Source: DASZVN01 sp035547055 (lineage in GTDB: Bacteria; Pseudomonadota; Alphaproteobacteria; Rhizobiales; Methylopilaceae). Taken from it: a stretch of DNA of 25,493 nt. Shown here in pieces: positions 7,499 through 15,289 of this stretch. Within the stretch, counting starts at the first letter, position 1. The number at the start of each line of letters is the position of its first letter. The position numbers were made by a program, and so were the translations under genes. Location: NCBI GenBank assembly GCA_035547055.1, contig DASZVN010000155.1, forward strand, positions 1 through 25,493. The letters run 5' to 3'. The notes beneath the pieces were generated by a model. That model saw only the letters and a list, made by a program, of their open reading frames with translations, had not been told where the DNA came from and did not search any database.

Positions 7499-10400
7499 AT
7501 GGTGCGTGCCGACACGCATTTTCTCGCGGCGCTGATGGCGACGACCGCGCTGGCGGGGGCGCCGGCTGCGGTCGCGGCGGAGCTGCCGGGCGGCGCCAGC
7601 GTCGTCGCCGGACAGGTCGCGATCGGGAACCCGAGCGGCGACACGCTCCGCATCCGCCAGTCGAGCGACAGCGGCATCGTCAACTGGAACAGCTTCTCGA
7701 TCGGGGCGGGCGATCGGGTGCTGATCCGCCAGCCCTCGTCCGATGCGGCGCTCCTGAACCGGGTGACCGGCGCGACGCCCTCGACCATCGCGGGCCAGCT
7801 CAAGGCCAACGGCCAGGTCTTCCTGGTCAACCCCAACGGCATCGCCATCACCAAGTCGGGCGTGGTGCAGACCGGGGCATTCGTCGGCTCCTCGCTCGAC
7901 ATCAGTGACGATGATTTCATGGCCGGCAAGCGCGGCTTCGCCGGCAACGGCCATTCGGCCGCCGTCACCAATGCCGGCCGCATCACCGCGGCGCCCGACG
8001 GCTACGCCGCGCTGATCGGCGGCCGGGTCGCGAACGACGGCGTCATCGACGTGCCGCTCGGCAAGATCGGGCTCGGCGCCGGCGAGCGGGCGACGCTCGA
8101 CCTCTCGGGCGACGGCTTCCTCCAGGTCGCGCTGCCGTCGGACACGGCGGGCAAGGGCGCGCTGATCCGCGAGCGGGGCCAGCTCCGCGCGAATGGCGGC
8201 CGCATCGAGATCCAGGCGGCGACGGCACGGGATGCCGCGCGCAACGCGATCAACCTCTCGGGCCTCGCCGAGGCGCGCTCGGTCACCGGGCGCCCCGGGG
8301 CGATCGTGCTCGGCGGCGGTGCGGGCGGCAAGGTCCGCATCAGCGGCCGGCTCGACGTGAGCGCCGAGCGGCGCCAGCACGGCGTGATGCCGCTGGCACA
8401 GCGCCGCGGCCGGCAGGGCGTGCATCTCGGCGGCTCCGGCGGCAGCATTACCGTCACCGGGGCCGAGATCGCGCTCCACCATGCCCATCTCGACGCCAGC
8501 GGCAGCTTCGTGCCCGCGGTCCTGGCCTGGCCGCCGCTTCCGATCGACGGCGGGGGAGGCGAGGTCCGGATCGGCGGCGACGAGCATGGCGCCGGCCCGT
8601 TGCCCAACGCCACCACCGTAACGGTCGACCGCGCGAGCACCATCCGCGCCGACGGCCTCGGCGTCGGCAACGGCGGCACCGTCGTCGTCTGGTCGGACGG
8701 CGCGACCAGCTTCTCGGGCAAGATTTCCGCGCGCGGCGGCGCCTTCGGCGGCGACGGCGGCTTCGCCGAGGTGTCGGGCCATGTGCTGGCCTATCACGGC
8801 ATGGCCGATCTCCGGGCGCCGGAGGGTGCGATCGGCACGATCCTGTTCGACCCGTCCAACGTCATCATCTCCACGGGGACGACCACCGGCAACCTCGCCG
8901 GCGGCACCTTCACGCCGACCGGGGACGATTCGGTCCTGAACGCGACCGACTTGCTGAATGCGCTCGCCACGGCCAACGTCACGGTGACGACGACCAGCGG
9001 CCAGTCCCAGCCTGGCAACATTTCGGTCGAGGCGCCACTGACGTGGTCGGCCGCAACCACCCTCACGCTGGCCGCCGACGGCGGCATCGCGATCGACCGG
9101 GCGATCACCGCGACCGCCGGCGGCCTCACCCTGAACGCCGGATTCGGCCAGACGATCAGCGCCACCGCAGCGGTCAATATCGGCGGCGTCTTCGATCTCG
9201 TCAGCGGTAACTGGGTGCAGAATACCGCGACGCTGCCGGCGTTCTCGGCGTTCGATTTCACCCTCGACGGCGGCACGTTCCAGCGCTTCGCTGGCGGCGA
9301 CGGGGCGGGCACGCCCTACCGGCTGGTCGATATCTACGGCGTGCAAGGTATTCGCACGAGTCCCGCGCTGCTCGACAGCAACTACGTACTGGCGAACGAC
9401 ATCGATGCCAGCGGCACTGCGAACTGGAACAGTGGCCAGGGATTCGCGCCGATCGGCAACGACGACATCGGATTCCAGGGCGTCTTCAACGGCATCAGCG
9501 GGGGCACCGCCCACGTCATCTCCGGCCTCACCATCAAAGATCCGCTCGGCTTCGAGGTCGGCATGTTCGGCCAGATCGACTTCGGCGGGCTGGTCGAGAA
9601 TTTCGCGCTGACCGGGGTCTCCGTCACCGGGGGCGATACCGTCGGCGGCCTCGCCGGCCGCAACGAGAACGGGTCGATCAGCAACGTCATCGTCTCGGGG
9701 ACCGTCACGGGGGTCGACAATGTCGGCGGCCTCGTCGGCGACAATGTCGGCGTCGAGGCGGCGGTAGGGGCCAGCATCTTCCAGTCCATCTCGAAAGCGA
9801 CGGTCAACGGCTCCGGCAGCGACATCGGCGGGCTCGTGGGCGAGAACCACGGCACCTTCGGCGCGCCCGCCACGATCGAGCAGTCCTACGCCACCGGCGC
9901 GGTCAAGGGTGGCGCCGGTTCGAGCGATGTCGGCGGCCTCGTCGGGCTGATGGATACCGATTCCGACAGCGGATCGGCGGCGACGATCGACCAGTCCTAC
10001 GCCACCGGGGCGGTGTCGGGGGCGGCGGACGTCGGCGGCCTCGTCGGCGTGACGGTCGGCGCCGGGGTCGGGATCACCGCTTCCTTCTGGGATACCCAGG
10101 CCACCGGCCAGGCCAGCGCCACCAGCGCCGGCGGCGCGGTTGCGGGCGCCACCGGCTTGACCACCGCGGACTTCCAGAACCTGACGGTTTTCGTGACCGA
10201 AGCCCAGTCGCAGGGGTGGGATTTCGAGGACGACTGGTCGCCGCCCTCGAACGTCGCGGGCAACGCCTTCTATCCCGAGCTCTACACGATGGAGCCGGTG
10301 ATCCGGCAGGTCGTCGATCCCAACCCGACGAGCACCTACGGCAACGCGCCCGTGCTCGCGAACAACGGCACGATCGGCGGCCCGGGAACCTACATCTTCG

Positions 10401-13171
10401 GCCCGGCGGGCGACGGCGTCACCTTCGGGCCGGGCGCCCTCACCACGACGGCGACCTCGACGAGTTCGGTCGGCAGCTACCCGATCGCGGGCGCGCTCGT
10501 GTCCAGCACGCTCGGCGTGACCTACAACACGGTCGCGACGATGTCCGGCGCGGCCGGTGCCTCGGTCATTCCGCAGATCGTGGTCAACCCGCGGCCGCTG
10601 ACGGTCACGGCCGATCCGGAGAGCAAGACCTACGGCGACGCCTTCACCTTCGGAGGCACCGAGTTCAGCACGACGGGCCTTGTCAACGGCGACACGGTGA
10701 CGAGCGTCGACCTTGCGAGCGCCGGCGCCCCGGCGACGGCGACGGTCGCCGGCGGCCCCTACACCATCACCGCAGGCAACGCGACGGGCACCGGACTCGG
10801 CAACTACGCGATCAGCTACGTGACCGGCCTCCTGACGGTCGACACGCGGGCCCTCACCATCACGGCGAACAGCCTGAGCAAGACCTACGGCGACGCCTTC
10901 ACCTTCGGCGGCACCGAGTTCAGCACGAGTGCCGGCCTTGTCAACGGCGACACCGTGACGAGCGTCGACCTCGCCAGCGCCGGCGCCCCGGCGACGGCGA
11001 CGGTCGCCGGCGGCCCGTATGCCATCACGGCGAGCAACGCGGCGGGCACCGGGATCGGCAACTACGCGATCACCTATGTGCCGGGGGCGCTCTCGGTGAC
11101 GCCGAAGGCGCTCACCGTCACCGCCGACGACCTCACCAAGACCTACGGCGACACCCTGACCTTCGCCGGCACGGAGTTCACCAGCGCCGGCCTCGTCAAC
11201 GGCGACACGATCACCGGCGTCGACCTGGCAAGTTCCGGCGCCGGGAAGACCGCGACCGTGACGGGCGGCCCGTACGCCATCGCGGCGAGCAACGCAGCCG
11301 GCACCGGCCTCGGCAACTACACGATCAGCTATGCGCCGGGGTCGCTCTCGGTCACGCCGAAGGCGCTCACTATCACCGCCGACGATCTTACCAAGACCTA
11401 CGGCGACACCCTGACCTTCGCCGGCACGGAGTTCACCAGCGCCGGCCTCGTCAACGGCGATACCGTGACGAGCGTCGACCTCGCGAGTGCCGGCGCCGGG
11501 AAGACCGCGACCGTGGCGGGCGGCCCCTATGCCATCACGGCGAGCAATGCAGCCGGCACCGGCCTCGGCAACTACGCGATCACCTATGCGCCGGGGGCGC
11601 TCTCGGTGACGCCGAAGGCGCTCACCGTCACCGCCGACGACCTCACCAAGACGTATGGCGACAGCCTGACCTTCGCAGGCACCGAGTTCAGCACGAGTGC
11701 CGGCCTCGTCAACGGCGACACGGTGACGAGCGTCGACCTCGCCAGCGCCGGCGCTCCGGCGACGGCAACGGTCGCCGGCGGCCCCTATGCCATCACGGCG
11801 AGCAACGCGGCGGGCGCCGGGATCGGCAACTACGCGATCACCTATGTGCCGGGGGCACTCACGGTCACGCCGAAGGCGCTCACCGTCACCGCCGACGACC
11901 TCACCAAGACCTACGGCGACACCCTGACCTTCGCCGGCACCGAGTTCACCAGCGCCGGCCTCGTCAACGGCGACACGATCACCGGCGTCGACCTGGCAAG
12001 TTCCGGCGCCGGGAAGACCGCGACCGTGGCGGGCGGCCCGTACGCCATCGCGGCGAGCAACGCAGCCGGCACCGGCCTCGGCAACTACGCGATCACCTAC
12101 AAGGCCGGCACGCTCACGGTGAACCCGGCGGCGCTGACCATCACCGCCGACGACCTCGCCAAGACCTATGGCGACAAGCTGACCTTCGCCGGCACCGAGT
12201 TCACCGCGACCGGCTTGAAGAACGCCGACGCGGTAGCCGGCGTCACGCTGACGAGCGCGGGCGCCAAGGCGAGTGCGACCGTCGCCGGCAGCCCCTATGC
12301 CATCACGGCCAGCAGCGCCACCGGCACCGGCCTCGGCAACTACACGATCACCTATGCGCCCGGCGCGCTCGCGGTCAACAAGGCCGCGTTGACCGTCACC
12401 GCGGACAACGAGACCAAGGTCTCCGGCACCAGCTTCGCCTTCGCCGGCACCGAGTTCACCGTCGCCGGCCTCAAGAACGCCGATGCCGTCACCTCGGCCA
12501 CGATCACCAGCGCCGGCGCCTCGGCCGACGCCACCGTCGCCGGCAGCCCCTATGCGATCGCGATCAGCAACGCCAAAGGCACCGGGCTCGCCAACTACAC
12601 CATCGCCTACGTGCCCGGCGCCTTCACCGTGACGCCGGAGGCAACGACCACGGCGATCCTGCCGATCTCGCCCGGCACCGGCCCGATCTACGACCCGCCG
12701 GACATCATCCCGACCACCTTCGGCGGCGGTGGCGGCGGCGGCCCGATCATCTCCCTGCCGGGAACGCCGCTGCCGCCGACCCTGACCGTCGTGCGGCAGA
12801 CGGTGACCTCGCTCAACGCCGAGCTCGCGGCCTGCGAGCGGCGCCACAGCCACGAGGGGCGGCAGGTCTATATCGAGTGCCTCGCCAACGCCCTCGACGG
12901 CTTCGCCACGACGCTCGACCGCCACGTTCTCGAGCTGCCGCCCCCGCTGCGCCAGGTTGCGGCGGCGATCCACCGCGCCGCAGCGCGGGTGCGGGCCGCC
13001 CACAGCGTCGCCGAAGCGCGGGCCGCGGTCTCGGGCGCCATCGCGGAGGTACGCAAGGTGCTGGTGCTGCTCCGCGCCGGCGAGCCCACGACCACGCGGC
13101 TCGAGGGCAATGCCATCGTCTCGGCGCTGCAATCGGTCGATGCGCGGCTGCTGCGGGCGACGGGGCTCTAG
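7499..13171 (+). CDS. TpsA-type exoprotein with filamentous haemagglutinin N-terminal domain and MBG repeats
   Basis: This is a very large secreted protein of 1,890 residues, the likely substrate of the preceding TpsB and probably a surface adhesin. In order it shows a signal peptide (1-27, APAAVAA before Glu28) and a TPS secretion domain (about 30-140) with NWNSFSIG (63-70) and NPNGI (111-115). A Gly-rich beta-helical region follows (about 140-470). Five GLUG-like [VI]GGL[AV]G units lie at about 715-850, ending in FWDTQATGQ. Eight tandem 85-86-residue MBG/YDG-like repeats occupy 1032-1713. A Gly-run linker near 1741 leads to a helical C-terminal domain (about 1760-1890). The only two cysteines of the whole protein are Cys1779 and Cys1794, in that last domain. 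The start at ATG 7499 has GGGAGG 5 bases upstream and begins the signal peptide. The ligand is unknown. Adhesion is inferred from the family. Confidence 0.88.
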   Translation: MVRADTHFLAALMATTALAGAPAAVAAELPGGASVVAGQVAIGNPSGDTLRIRQSSDSGIVNWNSFSIGAGDRVLIRQPSSDAALLNRVTGATPSTIAGQLKANGQVFLVNPNGIAITKSGVVQTGAFVGSSLDISDDDFMAGKRGFAGNGHSAAVTNAGRITAAPDGYAALIGGRVANDGVIDVPLGKIGLGAGERATLDLSGDGFLQVALPSDTAGKGALIRERGQLRANGGRIEIQAATARDAARNAINLSGLAEARSVTGRPGAIVLGGGAGGKVRISGRLDVSAERRQHGVMPLAQRRGRQGVHLGGSGGSITVTGAEIALHHAHLDASGSFVPAVLAWPPLPIDGGGGEVRIGGDEHGAGPLPNATTVTVDRASTIRADGLGVGNGGTVVVWSDGATSFSGKISARGGAFGGDGGFAEVSGHVLAYHGMADLRAPEGAIGTILFDPSNVIISTGTTTGNLAGGTFTPTGDDSVLNATDLLNALATANVTVTTTSGQSQPGNISVEAPLTWSAATTLTLAADGGIAIDRAITATAGGLTLNAGFGQTISATAAVNIGGVFDLVSGNWVQNTATLPAFSAFDFTLDGGTFQRFAGGDGAGTPYRLVDIYGVQGIRTSPALLDSNYVLANDIDASGTANWNSGQGFAPIGNDDIGFQGVFNGISGGTAHVISGLTIKDPLGFEVGMFGQIDFGGLVENFALTGVSVTGGDTVGGLAGRNENGSISNVIVSGTVTGVDNVGGLVGDNVGVEAAVGASIFQSISKATVNGSGSDIGGLVGENHGTFGAPATIEQSYATGAVKGGAGSSDVGGLVGLMDTDSDSGSAATIDQSYATGAVSGAADVGGLVGVTVGAGVGITASFWDTQATGQASATSAGGAVAGATGLTTADFQNLTVFVTEAQSQGWDFEDDWSPPSNVAGNAFYPELYTMEPVIRQVVDPNPTSTYGNAPVLANNGTIGGPGTYIFGPAGDGVTFGPGALTTTATSTSSVGSYPIAGALVSSTLGVTYNTVATMSGAAGASVIPQIVVNPRPLTVTADPESKTYGDAFTFGGTEFSTTGLVNGDTVTSVDLASAGAPATATVAGGPYTITAGNATGTGLGNYAISYVTGLLTVDTRALTITANSLSKTYGDAFTFGGTEFSTSAGLVNGDTVTSVDLASAGAPATATVAGGPYAITASNAAGTGIGNYAITYVPGALSVTPKALTVTADDLTKTYGDTLTFAGTEFTSAGLVNGDTITGVDLASSGAGKTATVTGGPYAIAASNAAGTGLGNYTISYAPGSLSVTPKALTITADDLTKTYGDTLTFAGTEFTSAGLVNGDTVTSVDLASAGAGKTATVAGGPYAITASNAAGTGLGNYAITYAPGALSVTPKALTVTADDLTKTYGDSLTFAGTEFSTSAGLVNGDTVTSVDLASAGAPATATVAGGPYAITASNAAGAGIGNYAITYVPGALTVTPKALTVTADDLTKTYGDTLTFAGTEFTSAGLVNGDTITGVDLASSGAGKTATVAGGPYAIAASNAAGTGLGNYAITYKAGTLTVNPAALTITADDLAKTYGDKLTFAGTEFTATGLKNADAVAGVTLTSAGAKASATVAGSPYAITASSATGTGLGNYTITYAPGALAVNKAALTVTADNETKVSGTSFAFAGTEFTVAGLKNADAVTSATITSAGASADATVAGSPYAIAISNAKGTGLANYTIAYVPGAFTVTPEATTTAILPISPGTGPIYDPPDIIPTTFGGGGGGGPIISLPGTPLPPTLTVVRQTVTSLNAELAACERRHSHEGRQVYIECLANALDGFATTLDRHVLELPPPLRQVAAAIHRAAARVRAAHSVAEARAAVSGAIAEVRKVLVLLRAGEPTTTRLEGNAIVSALQSVDARLLRATGL
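9641..10060 (+). repeat. GLUG-type motif repeats within tpsA
   Basis: The codons for [VI]GGL[AV]G recur at 9641, 9722, 9824, 9929 and 10031, at intervals of 81, 102, 105 and 102 bases. Between them are recurring segments such as IEQSYATGAV and IDQSYATGAV. This is the GLUG motif arrangement seen in bacterial surface proteins and IgA-peptidase-like adhesins. Confidence 0.7.
10592..12637 (+). repeat. Array of eight tandem MBG/YDG-like repeats in tpsA
   Basis: There are eight units of 255 or 258 bases, starting at 10592, 10847, 11105, 11360, 11615, 11873, 12128 and 12383. The unit consensus runs ALTVTADDLTKTYGD, LTFAGTEF, GLVNGDTVTSVDLASAGA, TVAGGPYAI, GTGLGNYAITY, PGALTVTP. Units 2 and 5 carry one extra codon and resemble each other. 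Units 3 and 6 are almost identical in DNA. Unit 8 has lost the KTYGD core (KVSGT instead) and looks like a capping unit. A diverged, unit-like segment with STYGNAP lies upstream at about 10300-10590. Such arrays usually form a stalk of beta-sandwich domains. Confidence 0.85.
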
Positions 13172-13185
13172 AGCGTGATCCCGCG

Positions 13186-13254
13186 CCCCCATCGGCTCGC
13201 GACGCTCGTCTCCTCGCCGGTTTCGCGGGGATGGGGGACCATGCGAAGCATGGT
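13186..13254. terminator. Two adjacent inverted repeats after tpsA (possible terminator)
   Basis: CCCCCATC (13186-13193) pairs with GATGGGGG (13230-13237). Directly next to it, ACCATGC-GAA-GCATGGT (13238-13254) is a perfect 7-bp hairpin with a 3-base loop. They fill most of the 133-base gap between tpsA and the caspase gene. No run of T follows, so Rho-independent termination is uncertain. An RNA-processing or protein-binding role is equally possible. Confidence 0.35.
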
Positions 13255-13304
13255 GGAGGTGTCGTCTCCGGTCCGATCGTGCCGGATTTCCTCTGGGACG
13301 TAGA

Positions 13305-15287
13305 ATGCGGCGGGGTGCGTTCGCGGGCGTCGGCGGGCTGCTCCTCGCGGCCATCCTCTTCCTGTGCGCCTCGGTCCTGCCGGCCATGGCGGAAAAGCGG
13401 ATCGCGCTCGTCATCGGCAACGGCGCCTATCGCAATCTGCGCGCCCTCGCCAACCCGCCGAACGACGGCGCCGACGTCGCCGCGGCGCTGCGCAACCACG
13501 GCTTCGAGGTCCTGAGCGGGCTCGACGTCGACCGTGCCGGCATGGCGAAGCTGATGGACCGCTTCGTCGACGAGGCGCGCGACGCCAACGTCGCGCTGTT
13601 CTACTACGCCGGCCACGGCGTCCAGATCGGCGGGCGGAACTACCTGATCCCGGTCGATGCCGCCATCAGGTCGGCGGACGAGATCGCGAGCCAGGCCATC
13701 GCGATGCAGTCGTTCCTGGCCCGGCTGGCGCCGCTCCCCGCGGTCAAGCTCGTCTTCCTCGACGCTTGCCGCAACAACCCGGCGCCCGGCGTCACCGGGG
13801 GCGGCCTTGCCCGCGAGGAGGCCGACGCCGCCGGCTTCCTGATCGCCTTCGCCACCCAGCCGGGCAACGTCGCCTATGACGGCGGCGGGCGGAACAGCCC
13901 GTTCGCCCAGGCCTTCCTCAGCCATCTCGGCACCCGCGGCCAGGATCTCTCCGACATGATGATCGCGGTCCGCAAGGACGTGGTCGCGGCGACCGGCGGC
14001 GCCCAGGTGCCGTGGGAGAATTCCTCGCTGATCAAGCAGTTCTATTTCGAGCCGGGCTCGTCGGTGTTGCTGACCGCCGAGACCCAGCTCTGGCAGCTCG
14101 CCGGCTCGACCCGCGATCCGGCGCTGCTGCGCATCTATGTCGACCGCTACGGCGACGGGCCGCACGCCGCCGACGCCCGCTCGCTCCTCGCCGGCGGGCA
14201 GACCGTGGCGCTGTCCGCCGCCGGGTCGGAGCGCCGGGACGGTGCCGGGGCCGCTCCCGCCGGGGACGCCCAGGCGATGCTGTGGCAGGTGGCCCGCAAT
14301 GCCCGGGTGAAGGCGCTGGTCGACTATTATCTCGCGCGCTATCCCGACGGTCGCTTCGCGGCCGAGGCCCATGAGCTTGCCGCATCGCTGGCCGGCGCCG
14401 ATGTCGCCGGCGGCGCCTCCGACGTGACCTGCGCCCGCCTCGCGACCCATCCCGGCGATGCCACCGCGACCGATCCCGGCGTGCCCATCGCCATCCTCAA
14501 GGGCAATGCCGACGCCGCGATCGCCGCGTGCCGCGCCGCCGCCGCGGCGCATCCCGAGACCGGGCACTACACCGCGCTGCTCGCCCGGGCGATGGCCGCG
14601 GCCGGCCGCTGGGGCGAGGCCGTTCCGCTCTACCGCAAGGCCGCCGCCCAGGGCGACCTCCGCGCCATGGTCAGCCTCGCGACGCTGCTCGAGAACGGCG
14701 ACCATGTCGGCAAGGACGTGAGAGCCGCGCTCGCGCTCTACGAGCGTGCCGCGGCGGCCGGCAGCGCCGATGCCGCGCTGAACCTCGCCGCCGATCTGGA
14801 GCAGGGCATCGGCGGCCGGCGCGACGTGAAGCGGGCGCTGGCGCTGCTCCACCGCGCGGCGGGCGACGGCTCGGCGCTCGCGACCTACGACCTCGGCGTG
14901 CTCGCGGTGCAGGGCGTCGGCGGCGGCCCGGCCGAGGCGCTGGAGCATTTCCGCAAGGCGGCCGATCTCGGCGAGCCGCGCGGCTATCTCGCGATCGCCC
15001 TGCTGCTCGACGCCGGAGGCGGCGGCGCCAAGGCCGACCCGGCCGGGGCCGCGGCCGCGCTGCTGAAGGGCGTCGCGCTCGACAACGGCGAGGCGCTGGC
15101 CCAGCTCGCCCAGCCGCATTATCGCTGGGCCGCCGGCACGCTCTCGGAGCTGCAGACCCGGCTGCAGCGGCTCGGCTATTTCAAGGGCCGGGTCGACGGC
15201 CGCCCGAGCGAGCGGCTGGTGGCGGCGCTGAAGGCCTATCGCCTGCGCGGCGACCTCGGCCCGGTCGCCGAGGCCGGCGGGCGGTAG
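13305..15287 (+). CDS. Exported caspase-fold (peptidase C14) protein with Sel1-like repeats
   Basis: This is a predicted periplasmic or secreted cysteine peptidase-like protein of 660 residues. A signal peptide is clear (residues 1-29, cleavage after AMA, before EKRIALVIGNGAY). The caspase-like p20 region follows, with the catalytic His in FYYAGHGVQ (His104) and the catalytic Cys in FLDACRNNP (Cys155), both intact. SPFAQAFL and WENSSLIKQFYF (about 198-247) complete the domain. After a linker, residues about 430-590 contain several Sel1/TPR-like helical pairs (GEAVPLYRKAAAQGDLRAMV, EALEHFRKAADLGEP). The C-terminal 48 residues (LSELQTRLQRLGYFKGRVDG) resemble a peptidoglycan-binding-type fold. 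GGGA precedes the ATG. It is co-directional with tpsA, 133 bases downstream. Its stop lies 2 bases from the convergent ppkA stop. The substrate is unknown. Confidence 0.85.
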   Translation: MRRGAFAGVGGLLLAAILFLCASVLPAMAEKRIALVIGNGAYRNLRALANPPNDGADVAAALRNHGFEVLSGLDVDRAGMAKLMDRFVDEARDANVALFYYAGHGVQIGGRNYLIPVDAAIRSADEIASQAIAMQSFLARLAPLPAVKLVFLDACRNNPAPGVTGGGLAREEADAAGFLIAFATQPGNVAYDGGGRNSPFAQAFLSHLGTRGQDLSDMMIAVRKDVVAATGGAQVPWENSSLIKQFYFEPGSSVLLTAETQLWQLAGSTRDPALLRIYVDRYGDGPHAADARSLLAGGQTVALSAAGSERRDGAGAAPAGDAQAMLWQVARNARVKALVDYYLARYPDGRFAAEAHELAASLAGADVAGGASDVTCARLATHPGDATATDPGVPIAILKGNADAAIAACRAAAAAHPETGHYTALLARAMAAAGRWGEAVPLYRKAAAQGDLRAMVSLATLLENGDHVGKDVRAALALYERAAAAGSADAALNLAADLEQGIGGRRDVKRALALLHRAAGDGSALATYDLGVLAVQGVGGGPAEALEHFRKAADLGEPRGYLAIALLLDAGGGGAKADPAGAAAALLKGVALDNGEALAQLAQPHYRWAAGTLSELQTRLQRLGYFKGRVDGRPSERLVAALKAYRLRGDLGPVAEAGGR

Positions 15288-15289
15288 CC

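Noticed and set aside
10592..12637. Tandem repeats considered as a CRISPR array or satellite DNA
   Set aside because: Units are 255-258 bases, in frame, contiguous without spacers, and encode a known type of adhesin repeat.
7337..13420. Open frame of over 2,000 codons antisense to tpsA
   Set aside because: The product is an Arg/Gly/Asp/Val-rich repetitive string with no domain. It mirrors the high GC content and repeats of tpsA, which has a signal peptide and recognisable domains.
10216..13515. Long + strand frame over the repeat array, shifted relative to tpsA
   Set aside because: It gives a His/Arg/Asp-rich low-complexity translation typical of an out-of-frame reading of GC-rich repeats and has no plausible start signal.
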